The translations under genes were made by a program, and so were the position numbers. Below the pieces are notes generated by a model. It ran no database searches. It was not told the origin of the DNA and saw only the letters and a list, made by a program, of their open reading frames with translations. Positions 1-11,368 of a stretch of 64,000 bases of DNA are shown piece after piece (position 1 is the stretch's first letter; the number at the start of each line of letters is the position of its first letter). Origin of the DNA: Desmodesmus armatus (Eukaryota > Chlorophyta > Chlorophyceae > Sphaeropleales > Scenedesmaceae); contig VIIQ02000698.1 in assembly GCA_007449985.2 (NCBI GenBank), positions 255,501 through 319,500 on the forward strand, given 5' to 3'.

Positions 1-467
1 TCCTGCAGGGCAGATTGCACTGGCACGGTGTGTCACTGAAGGCTTGTGTCTGTGCAGCACGTATTTGTCTGGCACCAGGGATTTAAAGAAAAGAAGTCAA
101 GGAGGCAGATTGGTCAGTTGTTTGGGTGATGAGTTACCCGGCAACATCGTGATGGGGTTATGAGTTTGCAGTTGCTCTTGCACTTGTACACGTGTACATG
201 TACATGCACTTGCACTTGTGGTGCCTCCGGTACATCTGAAGAATGCCACGCTGCAAGGTCTGTGAGCCAAAATACCATAGCCACACGGCCCTGCTTTTGC
301 CTCTTATGCTACCTTGGAGCAGCTGTCATGGCCCCTTGATCAAGTTGCAGTGCATGCAATAATCAGTCCAGAGATTACCAGGTAATGTAGGCAAGGTTGA
401 CATAGCATGAGAGTAGCTGCCCACCAAAACAGCTTTTTCTCCTATTATTCTTAGGATAATGTTTCGA
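1..467. other. left-flank sequence, no gene seen
   Basis: No reading frame here resembles a protein, and the stretch has no counterpart in the repeat units to its right. Homology to the spacers of the tandem array begins near 468, so this is unique sequence flanking the left edge of the array. It includes a short alternating GTACA tract around 185-215. Confidence 0.5.
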
Positions 468-667
468 AGCAGCTGACCTTGTAAATAACCAGCGCAGCAA
501 AGGTGCGAACTTCGGCTGTTGCCGTTCTGGCACACCCCAACGAAGCTCATATAATATTTTAGGACGCAACTAAACGTTCTCTAGTAAAAAAACGCGAAAA
601 CACAGGCTACTGGGTACCGTTGGCGGGCGGCCCTCCAGTACACAGCCGACCCAGCGACTTCCGACTC

Positions 668-675
668 TATATAAG
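668..675 (+). promoter_or_regulatory. TATA box, Tyr-rich gene copy 1
   Basis: TATATAAG lies 73 nt before the end of the 5' leader, so transcription should start near 698-705 with a leader of about 45 nt. The 90 bp upstream, including ttggcgggcgg, is conserved in all four units and probably holds the shared promoter. Confidence 0.8.
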
Positions 676-747
676 CGCTTCCGTCAGCCTATTGTAGCAG
701 TCTTCTCTTGCCAGACAAGAGTCCTCTTCGTAATAACACCAAACAAG

Positions 748-2364
748 ATGAAGCGCGCGGTAATCGTTGCTGCCTGCCTGATGGGCATGGCTGCCCTGGC
801 TATGGCCGCTGAGGTGAGAATCATTGTTCTAGTTGGCTTCAACTCTCGTTCGTTGATGTAGCAGCAGCTATACTGCCATGGCAGTAATCCCCGCCACTGC
901 GTGACAACCAACCTGAACGTGACTTGTGCTTGTGTTCTACCCTCAGGTTGCGTACGACAGCTATGGCTATGACAGCTACGGCTACGACAAGTCTGGCTAT
1001 GACAAGTATGGCTACGGCAAGGATGGCTACCACAAGGATGGCTATGACAAGTGAGCAACTGCCACATCAGCTGCAGCAACTCTGCTGCTGCTGCGACAGC
1101 CTGTGCAGAGGCACTTTTGAGCTGAATACCTCGAAATCACAGCAATATGTACTTGTTTCGAGGACACCAGGCAGTAGCAGTGCAAGCACACCAGGTGCAT
1201 CACACATACAAGCATGGCATGTTGGCTGATGGTGGCAGCTACGTTGCTGGCCCAAGACTGTGTCTGACATTTGATGCTTCCTGTCGCTGCTGCTGCTGCT
1301 TCCCATCCACAGCTATGGCTATGACAAGTATGGCTATGACAAGTACGGCTACAACAAGTCTGGCTATGACAAGTACGGCTATGGCAAGGACAGCTACGAC
1401 AGCTATGGCTACGACAAGACTGGCTATGACAAGTATGGCTACAACAAGGAGGGCTATGGCAAGGACTCCTACCACAAGGACGGGTATGACAGGTGTGTTG
1501 ACACATGAGTCGCATCCAGCAGGTACATGTCATGATGATTAGTCGTAATGGGTCACCCGCTCTGCTTTGAATCAACACTGTGTTTCCAGTATGAAGTATA
1601 TACTTCACTGCGTATATGCAGCGCATCAGCAGAACCCCCAGTCAACAGGACAGGCCTGAGCGCTGGCGTGCCTTGCGACCGTGTGAACCAACCAGACCAC
1701 TCACTGGCTGCTATCTGTTGAATCTGTTGCTCCCTGCAGCTACGGCTATGACAAGTACGGCTATGGCAAGGAGGGCTATGACAAGTACGGCTATGACCAC
1801 AAGGGCTATGACAAGTACGGCTACAACAAGGAGGGCTACGGCAAGGACGGCTACCACAAGGAGGGATACAGCAGCTACGGCTATGACAAGTACGGCTACG
1901 ACAAGTACGGTTACAGCCAGCACGGCTATGACAAGTACGGCTATGACAAGTATGGCTACAGCAAGGACGGCTATGACAAGTATGGTGAGTAACAACGGTG
2001 ATTGAGCCATCTATGCAGCAGTCAGTGCGGCAGTGGCGTGTTGTGCAGCACTGTGTGCAGCAGTGGGTATTTGACAGCAACCCAGGCTGGTGCCAGGCAA
2101 TATATTAACAGCCTGTTCCTCTTAGTGCAGGACCCTGCACATCTTCATCATCCCCACGGCGCCAGTCAGTGTTTCAAGGCGCTCATACTCTTTGCAGTGT
2201 ACACACCTGCCCCTAGAACTTCTCCCTGTGCGCACATAATCCTGACCCCTTTTGTGTGCCTGTTCACACCTGTTTATTCCCCAGGCTATGACCACAAGGG
2301 CTACAACAAGGCTGGAACATACAAGTTCGAGACTGTGGCCTCCACCTCCGCCCAGCAGCCTTGA
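748..2364 (+). CDS. secreted tyrosine-rich repeat protein, copy 1 (exon 4 undivided)
   Basis: I infer five exons: 748-813, 947-1050, 1313-1492, 1740-1984, 2285-2364. All introns are GT-AG and the joined frame is 675 nt (224 aa). Residues 1-20 are a signal peptide (MKRAV, hydrophobic core, AMA cleavage site). The mature chain is almost entirely YGYDKYGYDK-type repeats made of Tyr, Gly, Asp, Lys, Asn and Ser. I count about 57 Tyr in about 203 residues and no Cys or Trp. The tail after residue 200 is unlike the repeats and ends in SAQQP. I recognise no family. Secretion and the Tyr/Lys/Gly bias suggest an extracellular structural or adhesive protein that could crosslink through tyrosine; that is inference. 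In this copy exon 4 runs unbroken through the site (about 1874) where copies 2-4 have an intron. A TGTAA motif lies 426 nt past the stop. Confidence 0.9.
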
Positions 2365-2789
2365 AAGGCACCTCTCCACAGTTTGGGAAAAATTCCTCCG
2401 CTCCAACATCACCACCAGCTGTGAAGCTGGTTCTTGCAGGGTCCCTATGCTCACAGGGCTTACAGTCTCTCATGTCAGCAAACACAGCCTAGCCCTGCTG
2501 TGCACCCCAGCCCTGTGTGTTGCGCATTTTGGTGTCCCCGCATAGGGGATACAGAATAAACCGTCCGAAGCTCTGTGGCTGCATTTGGTTGGCTGTGGAG
2601 GTGTGCATGTGATGCACCAGCATAGCGTGCTGCACCCTGCAGTTGGCATTATCAGCTGAGCAGAAGACACATTGCATCATGCTGCATGTTTTGGGACATC
2701 CTGGAGTGCTTTTGCAAGGCGCTTGGCTATGCAATAAACCCTGCACAAGGGTCTGCTGAGTATTGAGATGGCTGGCTGCTCACTGTGTC

Positions 2790-2794
2790 TGTAA
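2790..2794 (+). terminator. TGTAA polyadenylation motif, copy 1
   Basis: TGTAA is the usual chlorophyte polyadenylation signal and sits at the same place in all four units. AATAAA-like motifs at 2555 and 2733 are alternatives. Confidence 0.6.
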
Positions 2795-3232
2795 CAAGAA
2801 AGCAGTGATCATCTGCATCTGCTCAACCCTTTGCATACATAGGAGAGGCCACGGTCCCAGTGGTGCGAGTGTACAGGTTGCAAAGAGTGTCCAACAACCC
2901 ATGTGTGCGCTTGTGTTGTTGAATTTCCTCCGTGACACTGATGTACACCCTCAGTACATACACCTTGACACAAGGCCACACGTTGGTGGCCTACACACTG
3001 GGACCGTTGGCTTGTTTAGTACAAGTGCACTGACTGTAAAGCAGTATCAGACTGGTGACAAGGTGGGGCCAGCACACTGAGTAAGCAGCATCCAGCCGCA
3101 GATCAGGCTATTACAAGACCGCCACTATGACAAACACACACATCATTAGTGTACACGCTGCTGATATACAGCAAGTATACTGCAAGCATTCACAGCCGCC
3201 AGCTCAGCTGCATGCAGCTGAGGTGATCACGT

Positions 3233-3408
3233 TCAAGCCTTTGCAACATGCCACAGCTGCTCAAACAGCTGCGGGAGCTGCCTGGCATGCAGGAAGCTTG
3301 GACGCCTGCGGCCCCCACTGCCAGGGCCAAAGGCCAGCACAGGGCCTGTCATGAAGCCAGGGAGGGCTGAGGCAGCCCAGAAAGCCCCCAGGAGACCGCC
3401 CACGATCA
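3233..3408 (-). pseudogene. orphan copy of glycohydrolase last exon (spacer 1)
   Basis: This 176-nt segment matches exon 8 of the ADP-ribosylglycohydrolase (14110-14285) in length, acceptor and stop. It reads VIVGGLLGAFWAASALPG near its start and ends in VAKA followed by TGA. It is still open, but no upstream exons exist here, so it cannot make the enzyme. It is a relic of the segmental duplication. Confidence 0.85.
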
Positions 3409-4090
3409 CTGCATCACAAAATACACCAACACACCAACCGTGTTTGATAGCAGCGTGGGTTATCAGCCACCTTGTCTCCTAGGGTGACAAAGTCTGGTAG
3501 GGTGCTTCTGAAGGTAGTGATGTGCTTTTGCATACAGCCTGTATCACGGGTTGTGGCATATGCGTACCTTGACAGTATAGGGAATGCAGTAGCGGGATGG
3601 CTAATATGGGAAGCATTGCTGCTAGGCCATCTCAAAAGCGTCAGGACTCTCTGGTTTGATCCTCAGTACTTTGGTCCTTCTGGTTTGTTCTGCTGTCTCC
3701 GTGATATCAGTGAATGGCTGGCATGAGCTCTTGAGCTTCACAGCTACAGGTGTCACTTTGATTTGATTTGAACTGGCAGTTGCATGGGCCACAGCACTGC
3801 CAGGGTGCGACTCGCATTGACAAGCAGCTGACCTTGTACATACACATAAATAAGTAAGCGCAAGCGTAAGACCATGCGACCAATAATATCTTCACGCTAC
3901 CCATAACCAGAGCAGCAAAGGTGCGAACTTCGGCTGTTGCCGTTCTGGCACACCCCAACGGAGCTCATATAATATTTTAGGACGCAATTCAGCGTTCTAA
4001 AGTAACAAAATCAAACGCGAAAACACAGGCTGCTGGTTACCGTTGGCGGGCGGCCCTCCAGTACACAGCCGACCCAGCGACTTCCACCTC

Positions 4091-4098
4091 TATATAAG
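4091..4098 (+). promoter_or_regulatory. TATA box, Tyr-rich gene copy 2
   Basis: TATATAAG lies 81 nt before the start codon, in the same conserved promoter context as copy 1. Confidence 0.8.
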
Positions 4099-4171
4099 CG
4101 CTTCCGTCAGCCTATTGTAGCACTCTTCTCTTGCCAGACAAGAGTCCTCTTCGTAAGAACAAGAAAACAAG

Positions 4172-5964
4172 ATGAAGCGCGCGGTAATCGTTGCTGCCTG
4201 CCTGCTGGGCATGGCTGCCCTGGCTATGGCCGCTGAGGTAAGAATCATTGTTCTAGTTGGCTTGAACTCTCGTACGCTAATGTAGCAGCAGCTATCCTGC
4301 CACGGCAGTAATCCCCGCCACTGCGTGACAACCAACCTGAACGTGAATTGTGCTTGTGTTCTACCCTCAGGTTGCCTACGACAGCTATGGCTATGACAGC
4401 TACGGCTACGACAAGTCTGGCTATGACAAGTATGGCTACGGCAAGGATGGCTACCACAAGGATGGCTATGACAAGTGAGCAACTGCCACATCAGCTGCAG
4501 CAAATCTGCTGCTGCTGCGACAGCCTGTGCAGAGGCACTTTTGAGCTGAATACCTCGAAATCACAGCAATATGTACTTGTATCGAGGACACCAGGCAGTA
4601 GCAGTGCAAGCACACCAAGGTGCATCACACATACAAGCATGGCACGTTGGCTGATGGTGGCAGCTACATTGCTGGACCAAGACTGTCTGACATTTGATGC
4701 TTCCTGTCGTTGCTGCTGCTGCTTCCCATCCACAGCTATGGCTATGACAAGTACGGCTATGACAAGTACGGCTACAACAAGTCTGGCTATGACAAGTACG
4801 GCTATGGCAAGGACAGCTATGACAGCTATGGCTACGACAAGACTGGCTATGACAAGGATGGCTACAACAAGGAGGGCTACGGCAAGGATTCCTACCACAA
4901 GGACGGCTATGACAGGTATGTTGACACCTGAGTCGCATCCGGCAGGTACAAATGTCATGATGTTTAGTCGTAATGTGTCACCCGCTCTGCTTTGAATCAA
5001 CACTGTGTTTCCAGTGTGAGATTTGCAGCGCATCAGCAAATTCCCCAGTCAACAGCAATTGCCTGAGCACTGGCGTGCCTTGCGACCGTGTGAACCAACC
5101 AGATCACTCACTGGCTGCTTTTCAAATTTGTTGCTCACTGCAGCTACGGCTATGACAAGTACGGTTACGGCAAGGAGGGCTATGACAAGTACGGCTATGA
5201 CCACAAGGGCTATGACAAGTACGGCTACAACAAGGAGGGCTACGGCAAGGACGGCTACCACAAGGAGGGATACAGCAGGTGGGATGCACTCATTGGTACC
5301 TGCCAATCACGGCTTTCCTCAAAACATGCTGACATATGCACTGCAGCATCACATTGGTGATGATGATGGAGGATTCTGCAGCTTACTTGTCATCTCAATC
5401 GGGCACTTCATGCACAAGTGCTGTTGAGCTCACTACGCTGCTTTGCCTGCTGATGTCGCCCCTTGCAGCTACGGCTATGACAAGTACGGCTACGACAAGT
5501 ACGGTTACAGCCAGCACGGCTATGACAAGTACGGCTATGACAAGTACGGCTACAGCAAGGACGGCTATGACAAGTATGGTGAGTATCAACAGTGATTGAG
5601 CAATTTGTGCAGCAGTTTGTGCGGCAGTGGCATGTTGTGCAGCACTGTGTGCAGCAGTGGGGATTTCAAACCAACGCAGGTTGGTGCCAGGCAATACACT
5701 AACAGCCTGTTCTCCTTCAAGAGTTAGTGCAGGACCCTGCTCATCTTCATCATCCCCACAACGCCAGTCAGTGTTTCAAGGCGCTCACACCCTTTGCAGT
5801 GAGGCACCTGATCCTAGATCTCTTCCTGTGCGCACATAATCCTGACCCCTTCTGTGTGCCTGTTCACACTCTTTCATTCCCCAGGCTATGACCACAAGGG
5901 CTACAACAAGGCTGGCACATACAAGTTCGAGACTGTCGCCTCCACCTCCGCCCAGCAGCCTTGA
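4172..5964 (+). CDS. secreted tyrosine-rich repeat protein, copy 2
   Basis: Six exons: 4172-4237, 4371-4474, 4736-4915, 5144-5278, 5469-5578, 5885-5964. The joined frame is again 675 nt (224 aa). It has the same signal peptide except Leu for Met at residue 12, the same repeats and the same tail as copy 1. Exon 4 is split at 5278/5469 by a 190-nt intron (AG|GTGGGATG ... CTTGCAG|C) that copy 1 lacks; exons 4a and 4b (135 + 110 nt) add up exactly to copy 1's 245 nt. One repeat reads TGYDKDGYNK where copy 1 has TGYDKYGYNK. TGTAA is at 6397. I see no disabling change. Confidence 0.9.
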
Positions 5965-6396
5965 AAGGCACCTTACCACCAACCTTTTTGAAGAATGCTC
6001 CAACATCACCACCAGCTGTGAAGCTGGTTCATGCAGGGTCCCTACCCTCACAGGACCCAAAGTCTCTCACGTCAGCAATCAAAGCTTAGCCCTGCTGTGC
6101 ACTCCAGCCCTGTGTGTTGCGCATTTTGGTGTCCCCGCATAGGGGATACAGAATAAACCGTCCGAAGCTCTGTAGCTGTATGTGGTTGGCTGTGGAGGTG
6201 CGCATGTGATGCACCAGCATAGCGTGCTGCACCCTGTAGCTGCCACTACCAGCTGAGCTGAGACACATTGCATCATGCTGCATGTTTGTGGGGACATCCT
6301 GGAGTGCTTTTGCAAGGCGCTTGGCTATGCAATAAACCCTGCACAAGGGTTTGCTGAGTCTTGAGAATGGTGTTGCACTGTGTCTGTGTGGCACAC

Positions 6397-6401
6397 TGTA
6401 A
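6397..6401 (+). terminator. TGTAA polyadenylation motif, copy 2
   Basis: This is the same motif at the equivalent place, 433 nt after the stop. Confidence 0.55.
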
Positions 6402-6838
6402 CAAGAAAGCAGTGATCATCTGCTTCGCTCAAACCTTTCCGTACATGGAAGAGAGGCCATGGTCCCAATGGTGTGTATGTACAGGATGCAAGGTGTGTCC
6501 AACACCCCATGTGTGTGCTTGTGTCTCCTCCGTGACACTGGAGTACACCGTCAGCCAATGTACCTTGACACAAGTTTACAAGTTGGTGGTATCCATGTAC
6601 AGGTAGCTTGTTCAGCACATGCACTGCCAGTGACGGCAGTCTGCAAAGCAGTATCAGACTGTGACAAGATGGGGCCAGCACACTGAGTAAGCAGTATCCA
6701 GCCACAGATCAGACAGTTACAAGACCGCTACTATGACAAAAGCACACATCATTAGTGTACACACCGCACATCTGCAGCAAGTATACTGCAAGCATTCACA
6801 GCCGCCAGCTCAGCTGCATGCAGCTGAGGTGATCACGT

Positions 6839-7013
6839 TCAATCCTTTGCAACATGCCACAGCTGCTCAAACAGCTGCGGCAGCTGCTTGGCATGCAGGA
6901 AGCTTGGCCGCTTGCGGCCCCCACTGCCAGGGCCATAGCCAGCACAGGGCTAGTCATGAAGCCAGGGAGGGCTGAGGCACCCCAGGAAGCTCCCAGGAGA
7001 CCGCCCACGATTG
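6839..7013 (-). pseudogene. orphan copy of glycohydrolase last exon, frameshifted (spacer 2)
   Basis: Homologous to 14110-14285 but 175 nt long. One base is missing near 6935 (ggccatagcc where the intact gene has ggccaaaggcc). The frame holds through AIVGGLLGASWGASALPG and then shifts. This is decay of an unselected duplicate. Confidence 0.85.
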
Positions 7014-7699
7014 CTGCACCGCAAAAACACCTACACACCAATCGTGTTCAAGAGCGGCGTGGGTTATCAGCCACCTTGTCTCATAGGCTGACAAAGTCTG
7101 GTAGAGTGCTTCTGAAGGTAGTGATGTGCTTTTGCATACAGCCTGTATCACGGGTTGTGGCATATGCGTACCTTGACAGTATAGGGAATGCAGTACTGTA
7201 GAGGGATGGCTAATATGAGAAGCATTGCTGCTAGGCCATCTCAAAAGCGTCAGGACTCTCTGGTTTGATCCTCAGCACTTTGGTCCTTCTGGTTTGTTCT
7301 GCTGTCTCCGTGATATCAGTGAATGGCTGGCATGAGCTCTTGAGCTTCACAGCTACAGGTGTCACTTTGATTTGATTTGAACTGGCAGTTGCATGGGCCA
7401 CAGCACTGCCAGGGTGCGACTCGCATTGAAAAGCAGCTGAACTTGTACATAAACATAAATAAATAAGCGCAAGCGTAAGACCATGCGACCAATAATATCT
7501 TCACGCTACCCATAACCAGCGCAGCAAAGGTGCGAACTTCGGCTGTTGCCGTTCTGGCACTCCCCAACGGAGCTCACATAATATTTTAGGACGCACGTTA
7601 GCGTTCTAAAGTAACAAAATCAAACGCGAAAACACAGCCTGCTGGTTACCGTTGGCGGGCGGCCCTCCAGTACACAGCCGACCCAGCGACTTCCACCTC

Positions 7700-7707
7700 T
7701 ATATAAG
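7700..7707 (+). promoter_or_regulatory. TATA box, Tyr-rich gene copy 3
   Basis: TATATAAG lies 80 nt before the start codon, in conserved promoter context. Confidence 0.8.
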
Positions 7708-7779
7708 CGCTTCCGTCAGCCTATTTGAGCACTCTTCTCTTGCCAGACAAGAGTCCTCTTCGTATAAACACCAAACAAG

Positions 7780-9562
7780 ATGAAGCGCGCGGTAATCGTT
7801 GCTGCCTGCCTGCTGGGCATAGCTGCCCTGGCTATGGCCGCTGAGGTGAGAATCATTGTTCTAGTTGGCTTCAACACTCGTTCGTTGATGTAGCAGCAGC
7901 TATCCTGCCACGGCAGTAATCCCCGCCACTGCGTGACAACCAACCTGAACGTGAATTGTGCTTGTGTTCTACCCTCAGGTTGCCTACGACAGCTATGGCT
8001 ATGACAGCTACGGCTACGACAAGTCTGGCTATGACAAGTATGGCTACGGCAAGGATGGCTACCACAAGGATGGCTATGACAAGTGAGCAACTGCCACATC
8101 AGCTGCAGCAAATCTGCTGCTGCTGCGACAGCCTGTGCAGAGGCACTTTTGAGCTGAATACCTCGAAATCACAGCAATATGTACTTGTTTCGAGGACACC
8201 AGGCAGTAGCAGTGCAAGCACACCAGGTGCATCACACATACAAGCATGGCACGTTGGCTGATGGTGGCAGCTACGTTGCTGGACCAAGACTGTGTCTGAC
8301 ATTTGATGCTTTCTGTCGCTGCTGCTGCTGCTTCTTCCCCATCCACAGCTATGGCTACGACAAGTACGGCTATGACAAGTACGGTTACAACAAGTCTGGC
8401 TATGACAAGTACGGCTATGGCAAGGACAGCTATGACAGCTATGGCTACGACAAGACTGGCTATGACAAGTACGGCTACAACAAGGAGGGCTACGGCAAGG
8501 ACTCCTACCACAAGGACGGCTATGACAGGTGGGTGGCACCCGCTCTGTTTTCTGCCAATTGTCTTTTCAGTCTGAAGTTTGCAAAACTTCCAGTCGGCAG
8601 CACTTGCCTGAGCTGTAGCTACTAGTAAAGCTTGCCTTGCGGCCATGTGGATTACTCAGACAACTGAGTGGTTGAATCTGCTGATCCCTGCAGCTACGGC
8701 TATGACAAGTACGGCTACGGCAAGGAGGGCTATGACAAGTACGGCTATGACCACAAGGGCTATGACAAGTACGGCTACAACAAGGAGGGCTACGGCAAGG
8801 ACGGCTACCACAAGGAGGGATACAGCAGGTGGGATGCGGTCATTACTACCTGCCATGGCCTACTGGTACTGGTAGTCAAGGGCCACACACTGTGTTGCAA
8901 TTTGCTGAGATATGCACTGCAGCAGCACATTAATGATGATGATGGAGCGTTCTGCAGCTTGCTTGTCATATCAGTCGGGCACTTCATGCAGAAGTGAGGC
9001 CTTACTGTGCTGTTGAGCTCACTACGCTGCTTTGCCTGCTGCTGTCGCACCCCTTGCAGCTACGGCTATGACAAGTATGGCTACGACAAGTACGGTTACA
9101 GCCAGCACGGCTATGACAAGTACGGCTATGACAAGTACGGCTACAGCAAGGACGGCTATGACAAGTATGGTGAGTATCTATGGTGATTGAGCCAGTTGTG
9201 CAGCAGTTTGTGCGGCAGTGGCATGTCGTGCAGCACTGTGTGCAGCAGTGGGGCATTAAAACCGCCACCACAACCAAGGGTGGTGGTATGGATCTAGGCG
9301 ATACACTCCAGCCTGTGCAAAACCCTGCACTTCAATGCATCATCCCCATAGCGCCAGTCAGTATTTCAAGGCGCTCACACCCTTTGCAGTACTGCGTCAC
9401 TAATGACCCACCTGATTTGTTACTGTGCGCACATGACCCTGACCCCTTCCTGTCTGCCTGTTCAAACCTCTTCATTCCCCAGGCTATGACCACAAGGGCT
9501 ACAACAAGGCTGGCACATACAAGTTCGAGACCGTCGCCTCCACCTCCGCCCAGCAGCCTTGA
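7780..9562 (+). CDS. secreted tyrosine-rich repeat protein, copy 3
   Basis: Six exons: 7780-7845, 7979-8082, 8349-8528, 8694-8828, 9060-9169, 9483-9562, giving 675 nt and 224 aa. The signal peptide differs by Leu at 12 and Ile at 14. The intron after exon 3 is only 165 nt against 225-247 in the others. About 54 nt next to the original donor are gone and a GT from inside the old intron (gtgggtggcaccc) now serves as donor, with the frame kept. The intron in exon 4 (8829-9059, 231 nt) is present. Repeats and tail match the other copies. Confidence 0.9.
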
Positions 9563-9979
9563 TCGGCCCTCTGCACATTTTGGGAAGAATGCTCCAACAT
9601 CCCCACCAGCTGTGAAGCTGGTTCATGCAGGGTCCCTACCCTCACGGGACCCAAAGTCTCTCATGTCAGCAAACAAAGCCTAGCCCTGCTGTGCAACCCA
9701 GCCCTGTGTTTTGCGCATCTTGGTGTCCCCGCATAGGGGTAACAGAATAAACCGTCAGAAGCTCTGTAGCTGCATTTGATTGGTTGTGGAGGTGCGCATG
9801 TGATGCACCAGCATAACATGCTGCACCCTGCAGTTGCCATTACCAGCTGAGCCGAGACACATTGCATCATGCTGCATGTTTTGGGACGTTCTGGAGTGCT
9901 TTTGCAAGGCGCTTGGCTATGCAATAAACCCTGCACAAGGGTCTGCTGAGTCTTGACATGGCTGGCTGCTCACTGTGTC

Positions 9980-9984
9980 TGTAA
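9980..9984 (+). terminator. TGTAA polyadenylation motif, copy 3
   Basis: This is the same motif at the equivalent place, 418 nt after the stop. Confidence 0.55.
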
Positions 9985-10431
9985 CAAGAAAGCAGTGATC
10001 ATCTGCATCTGCTCAATCTTTTGCATACATGGAAGAGAGCCCACGGTCCCAATGGTGTTGGGTATACAGGATGCAAATTGCGTTGAACGGTTCAACAACT
10101 CATGTTTGCACTCATTGATGCTCCTTCGTGACACTGTGGCACCCTCAGTACATGTACCTTGACACAAGTTCACACGTTGGTTGCATTCATACACGCTGGG
10201 ACCATCGGCTTGTTTAGCCTGACTGCACTGACTGCAAAGCAGTATCAGCCTGGTGACAAGGTGGGGCCAGCACACTGAGTAAGCAACATTCAGCCGTAGA
10301 ATAGGCAGTTACAAGACGGCCACTATGACAAACACACACATCATCAGTGTACACGCTGCTGATATACAGCAAGTATACTGCAAGCATTCACAGCCAGCCA
10401 GCTCAGCTGCATGCAGCTGAGGTGATCATGT

Positions 10432-10606
10432 TCAAGCCTTTGCAACATGCCACAGCTGCTCAAACAGCTGCGGCAGCTGCCTGGCATGTAGGAAGCTTGG
10501 ACGCTTGCGACCCCCACTGCCAGGACCATAGGCCAGCACAGGGCTAGTCATGCAGCCAGGGAGGGCTGAGGCACCCCAGGAAGCCCCAGGATACCGCCCA
10601 CGATCA
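10432..10606 (-). pseudogene. orphan copy of glycohydrolase last exon, frameshifted (spacer 3)
   Basis: Homologous to 14110-14285 but 175 nt long, with one C missing near 10585. It reads VIVGGILGLPG and soon stops. The frameshift differs from that in spacer 2, so the relics decayed independently. Confidence 0.85.
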
Positions 10607-11288
10607 CTGCATCACAAAATACACCAACACACCAATCGTGTTCAAGAGCGTTGTGGGTTATCAGCCACCTTGTCTCATAGGGTGACAAAGTCTGGCAGGG
10701 TGCTTCTGAAGGTAGTGATGTGCTTTTGCATACAGCCTGTATCACGGGTTGTGGCATATGCGTACCTTGACAGTATAGGGAATGCAGTAGAGGGATGGCT
10801 AATATGGGAAGCATTGCTGCTAGGCCATCTCAAAAGCGTCAGGACTCTCTGGTTTGATCCTCAGTACTTTGGTCCTTCTGGTTTGTTCTGCTGTCTCCGT
10901 GATATCAGTGAATGGCTGGCATGAGCTCTTGAGCTTCACAGCTACAGGTGTCACTTTGATTTGATTTGAACTGGCAGTTGCATGGGCCACAGCACTGCCA
11001 GGGTGCGACTCGCATTGAAAGGCAGCTAACCTTGTACATACACATAAATAAGTAAGCGCAAGCGAAAGACCATGCGACCAATAATATCTTCACGCTACCC
11101 ATAACCAGCGCAGCAAAGGTGCGAACTTCGGCTGTTGCCGTTCTGGCACACCCCAATTGAGCTCATATAATATTTTAGGACGCACGTTAGCGTTCTAAAG
11201 TAACAAAATCAAACGCGAAAACACAGCCTGCTGGTTACCGTTGGCGGGCGGCCCTCCAGTACACAGCCGACCCAGCGACTTCCACCTC

Positions 11289-11296
11289 TATATAAG
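11289..11296 (+). promoter_or_regulatory. TATA box, Tyr-rich gene copy 4
   Basis: TATATAAG lies 80 nt before the start codon, in conserved promoter context. Confidence 0.8.
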
Positions 11297-11368
11297 CGCT
11301 TCCGTCAGCCTATTGTAGCACTCTTCTCTTGCCAGACAAGAGTCCTCTTCGTAATAACACCAAACAAG

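Noticed and set aside
1616..2005. Thr/Met/Ala-rich plus-strand frames (TSTAMTS-like) in each array unit
   Set aside because: They are out-of-frame readings of the same repeats, run through introns and lack the signal peptide.
3233..3408. Functional small gene encoding an IVGGLLG peptide
   Set aside because: It matches only the last exon of the glycohydrolase, with an acceptor and no start codon, and its sister copies are frameshifted.
4491..5039. Long minus-strand frames rich in Val, Ile, Ala and Leu across the Tyr-rich exons, looking like membrane proteins
   Set aside because: They are the reverse complement of TAT/TAC, GGC, GAC and AAG codons, which cannot give stops in that frame. They occur in all four copies and have no promoter or domain.
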